A stretch of DNA of 5,552 bases from an uncultured Clostridia bacterium. Its GTDB lineage: Bacteria; Bacillota; Clostridia; Oscillospirales; Oscillospiraceae. The DNA lies in the NCBI GenBank assembly GCA_945946745.1, contig CAMEWZ010000112.1:1-5552 (forward strand), read 5' to 3'. Under the pieces are notes generated by a model. That model was not told the origin of the DNA and did no database searches. It saw nothing but the letters and a program-made list of their open reading frames with translations. Positions 5,054-5,552 of the stretch are shown piece after piece. The number at the start of each line of letters is the position of its first letter. Position 1 is the first letter of the stretch. A program made the position numbers and the translations under genes.

Positions 5054-5552
5054 TAGGCCAGCACCGCCTTGTGGAAGACCTTCTTGCCCTTGCGGATCTT
5101 TACGCCCGCTTTCAGCATCTCCTCGGTAACGGTAAACTGGGCAGAGGGCACCTTTTCGTCGTTGACCAGCACGCCGCCCTGCTCTACCAGCTGCCGGGCC
5201 TGCTTGTTGGAGGGAGCCAAGCCGCAGGCCACCATCAAATTCAGAATACCGATCTTTCCATCGGTAAGCTTGTCGGCGGAAATTTCCGTGGTGGGCATGT
5301 TGGCATCGTCGCCGCCGCCTACAAACAGGGCCTTGGCTGCGGCCTGGGCCTTGTTGGCCTCCTCCTCGCCGTGCACCAGCTTGGTCAGCTCGTAGGCCAG
5401 GATCTCCTTGGCCTCGTTCAGCTTGGCGTCCTTCCAGTCGGACATGGCGTCAATTTCTTCTAGGGGCAGGAAGGTCAGCATCCGGATGCACTTGAGTACG
5501 TCCGCGTCCTCCACGTTGCGCCAGTACTGGTAGAATTCAAAGGGAGAGGTCT
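5053..5552 (-). CDS. tyrS: Tyrosyl-tRNA synthetase, C-terminal part (partial)
   Basis: The gene runs off the right edge, and 165 C-terminal residues are visible. The fragment opens with TSPFEFYQYWRN followed by DADVLK, the conserved stretch just after the KMSKS-type loop of bacterial TyrRS, so that loop and the Rossmann catalytic core lie beyond the window. LVHGEEEA (about 58-65) is the typical linker motif of the anticodon-side helical domain. Residues about 100-165 form an S4 RNA-binding domain (QARQLVEQGGVLVNDEKV) that contacts tRNA-Tyr. The enzyme charges tRNA-Tyr with tyrosine in the cytoplasm. The promoter and any T-box leader would be upstream, outside the window. It is followed by the GNAT gene in a TAATG overlap, forming an operon. 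Confidence 0.96.
   Translation of the reverse strand, partial: TSPFEFYQYWRNVEDADVLKCIRMLTFLPLEEIDAMSDWKDAKLNEAKEILAYELTKLVHGEEEANKAQAAAKALFVGGGDDANMPTTEISADKLTDGKIGILNLMVACGLAPSNKQARQLVEQGGVLVNDEKVPSAQFTVTEEMLKAGVKIRKGKKVFHKAVLA

Noticed and set aside
4253..5056. A 267-codon plus-strand open frame across the convergent gene ends
   Set aside because: It runs through the terminator hairpin and antisense to the GNAT gene, and its product resembles no family I know.
1..5552. Mobile element, CRISPR array, tRNA or rRNA genes
   Set aside because: By eye, no transposase or integrase motifs, no regularly spaced repeats and no tRNA cloverleaf on either strand.

Overview
The window looks like a chromosomal segment from a Gram-positive, moderately GC-rich member of the Clostridia, plausibly a gut Oscillospiraceae/Ruminococcaceae-type bacterium. 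The evidence is the set of gene families (a BlaI/M56 pair, a small XRE regulator with a four-TM partner protein, DapA, TyrRS), strong GGAGG-type ribosome binding sites, TTGACA-type promoters and intrinsic terminators. Placement at family level is an inference. There are no RNA genes, IS elements, CRISPR arrays or phage genes.

Layout: (i) 1-151, the last 22 codons of an unidentified plus-strand gene and its 15-bp-stem terminator. (ii) 208-2822, a self-contained sensor/repressor unit. It has a TTGACA promoter embedded in two GTCTAT/ATAGAC dyads, a BlaI/MecI-type repressor (277-648), and a BlaR1-like M56 membrane metallopeptidase (645-2822) whose start overlaps the repressor stop by 4 nt. (iii) 2872-3835, dapA, whose start codon and ribosome binding site sit in a perfect 9-bp hairpin, followed by a strong terminator. 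(iv) 3859-4596, a two-gene operon of a 71-aa XRE regulator and a 145-aa four-TM protein resembling DUF6773, ending at a hairpin that can serve both strands. (v) 4598-5552 on the minus strand, the C-terminal part of tyrS followed by a GNAT acetyltransferase joined through a TAATG junction.

The most interesting element is the M56 protein. The BlaR1-type zinc protease (HExxH plus distal Glu) is intact. The extracellular sensor, however, is not the class-D-like penicillin-binding domain of classical BlaR1. It resembles a D-Ala-D-Ala carboxypeptidase (peptidase family S11) in which all three catalytic motifs are degraded: SxxK is DLSK, SxN is RGY and KTG is VTG. It is preceded by a roughly 115-residue domain I do not recognise. 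This suggests a pseudo-enzyme sensor that recognises a ligand (peptidoglycan fragment, precursor or antibiotic) without acylation. No beta-lactamase or PBP target gene is adjacent. The next gene downstream is dapA, which supplies diaminopimelate/lysine, with no obvious terminator between them. The repressor's half-site sequence GTCTAT/ATAGAC also recurs, in reversed order, around the dapA start. A link from cell-wall sensing to precursor supply is therefore a testable but unproven hypothesis.
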